This document shows positions 6,517 through 7,111 of a stretch of 7,111 bases of DNA, in pieces. Each line of letters opens with the position of its first letter. Positions within the stretch are counted from its first letter, which is position 1. The DNA comes from an uncultured beta proteobacterium (GTDB lineage: Bacteria; Pseudomonadota; Gammaproteobacteria; Burkholderiales; Burkholderiaceae_C). The DNA is taken from NCBI GenBank assembly GCA_903920405.1, contig CAIXMC010000306.1, positions 1-7,111 of the forward strand, read 5' to 3'. The notes under the pieces were generated by a model, which had not been told where the DNA came from, made no database searches, and saw nothing but the letters and a program-made list of their open reading frames with translations. Made by a program: the position numbers and the translations under genes.

Positions 6517-6751
6517 TTGACTTCTTGTCTTTATATTAATTTAATTTTAAATAACATAATCGTAGTAGATAAGCATAACACGAACCTGTGTAAAAGTCTT
6601 TTTTTATATTATCAATCAATTAGTTATCTTTACTTGACAACAGTGGATAAGTCTGCTTTTGTGGTGTCATGTTAATGTGAACAAGTCCTTGTTTTTAAAT
6701 GATCTGTGGATAACTATCATATTGTTCAAAACTTTTCCACAGCGTTGTCAA
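6517..6751. other. Origin-like region: AT-rich tract plus DnaA-box cluster
   Basis: An uninterrupted 25-bp A/T run (6530-6554) and a 14-bp one (6599-6612) lie next to a set of DnaA-box-like 9-mers. These are AGTGGATAA (6642-6650, one mismatch), TGTGAACAA (6676-6684, weaker), TGTGGATAA (6705-6713, perfect, - strand TTATCCACA) and TTTTCCACA (6733-6741, one mismatch, opposite strand). Starts are 34, 29 and 28 bp apart, near three helical turns. Weaker matches are TGTGTAAAA (6587-6595) and TTGTTCAAA (6722-6730). TTGACAAC (6634-6641) and GTTGTCAA (6744-6751) bracket the outer boxes as an inverted repeat. This layout, an unwinding element beside ordered boxes in a gene-free stretch, is that of a bacterial oriC. 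No dnaA, dnaN or rpmH is visible, so a DnaA-regulated minC promoter remains possible. Confidence 0.5.
6705..6713 (-). promoter_or_regulatory. Perfect DnaA box
   Basis: TGTGGATAA on the + strand reads TTATCCACA on the - strand, the consensus DnaA-binding 9-mer. It is the best of the cluster. A GATC site overlaps its left flank at 6701-6704. Confidence 0.7.
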
Positions 6752-6801
6752 TAGCATTTTTACATTCAGATGAGGGGGTGCGATTCAAAGTGATGTGAGT
6801 T

Positions 6802-6831
6802 TTATAGGTCTGACTTCAGTATCACCTATAA
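6802..6831. repeat. Perfect 8-bp inverted repeat with nested stem
   Basis: TTATAGGT (6802-6809) and ACCTATAA (6824-6831) are perfect arms around 14 nt, within which CTGA (6810-6813) and TCAG (6816-6819) can pair too. A short T-rich stretch (TATTTTCT) follows on the + strand. It sits between the DnaA-box cluster and repeat copy B. It could be an operator or a weak terminator; the sequence does not decide. Confidence 0.5.
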
Positions 6832-6842
6832 GTATTTTCTTA

Positions 6843-6975
6843 GGATAGGGTCAATAATAAGTTCTTCATTTAACTGTCAAAGTTGGGATGCAATGCAAGG
6901 TTTAAATCACAAATTACGGCGCTCCCAGTGCAACACCTGTTCCCATTTTTTAGAAACGGCGAATTTATTCGCTTA
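6843..6975 (+). mobile_element. Degenerate copy B of the palindromic repeat
   Basis: The first 21 bp (6843-6863) are identical to the minC-proximal terminal repeat of copy A read on the opposite strand. The match to copies A and C continues through about 6900 (GTCAAAGTTGGGATGCAATGC against GTCAGAGTTGGGAGGCAATGC in copy C) and then fades. No clear right terminal repeat is seen before copy C begins, so the right end is my assumption. It is a truncated or worn copy. It is preceded by CTTA, as is copy C. Confidence 0.65.
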
Positions 6976-7111
6976 GGATGTGGTCAGTAATAAGTTCCCC
7001 ATTTGGCCGTCAGAGTTGGGAGGCAATGCTAGGCGCAAATCGCGCGGTGTGGCCATGCCACATAAGCGATTTGTAACGACGCAGTGCGCCCAAATCTGAC
7101 GAGCCAAATGG
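6976..7111 (+). mobile_element. Copy C of the palindromic repeat, cut by the window end
   Basis: It begins with GGATGTGGTCAGTAATAAG, 18 of 21 positions matching the terminal repeat, and aligns along its whole visible length with the reverse complement of copy A (about 87% by hand alignment). The central stem is worn: GTGTGGCCATGCCACAT. A full 160-bp copy would end about 24 bp beyond the window. It lies in the same orientation as copy B, directly after it. Confidence 0.85.

Noticed and set aside
6517..6545. + strand promoter TTGACT-N17-TTTAAT
   Set aside because: Such matches are expected by chance in this very AT-rich tract and no gene follows on the + strand within the window.
6843..7111. 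CRISPR array or iteron array
   Set aside because: Only two related units, 133 bp apart, with terminal repeats and a palindromic body shared with copy A in the min operon; this is a dispersed mobile repeat, not a short-repeat array.

Overview
The window looks like a piece of a betaproteobacterial chromosome, most likely Burkholderiales-like. The evidence is the minC-minD-minE order, a MinE and MinC of betaproteobacterial character, and a moderate base composition. The family is inferred from protein character alone; no rRNA or other taxonomic marker is present.

Layout, left to right. Positions 1-158 hold the tail of an unrecognised reading frame. Positions 159-353 are non-coding and contain a small hairpin and a strikingly symmetric 90-nt nested inverted repeat (216-305). 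On the + strand follow a soluble sensor kinase with an N-terminal receiver domain (354-1463) and its NarL/FixJ-type response regulator (1460-2089), joined by an ATGA overlap. Everything coding to the right is on the - strand: copA, a Cu(I)-exporting P1B-type ATPase (4351-2144), then minE (4646-4380), minD (5465-4650) and minC (6462-5659). Read in the direction of transcription the order is minC, minD, minE, copA. The gaps are 193, 3 and 28 bp, so the copper pump may be read as the last gene of the min operon.

The 193-bp minC-minD gap is almost filled by a 160-bp imperfect palindrome with 21-bp terminal inverted repeats, flanked by ATA on both sides. This is a MITE-like element. Two further relatives lie head-to-tail at the right edge (6843-6975, degenerate; 6976-7111, cut by the window end). 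No transposase is visible.

The stretch from 6463 to 7111 has no gene. Its left part (about 6517-6751) combines a very AT-rich tract with a cluster of DnaA-box-like 9-mers, one of them perfect, at 28-34 bp spacing. It resembles a bacterial replication origin, but dnaA, dnaN or rpmH are not in view. If it is an origin, minCDE and copA are transcribed away from it, co-directionally with the fork.

Functionally, MinC, MinD and MinE place the division septum at mid-cell: MinC inhibits FtsZ, MinD is the membrane ATPase and MinE drives the oscillation. CopA exports cytosolic copper. The kinase/regulator pair senses an unknown cytosolic or partner-relayed signal. The least explained items are the nested dyad at 216-305, the palindromic repeat family, and the origin-like region.
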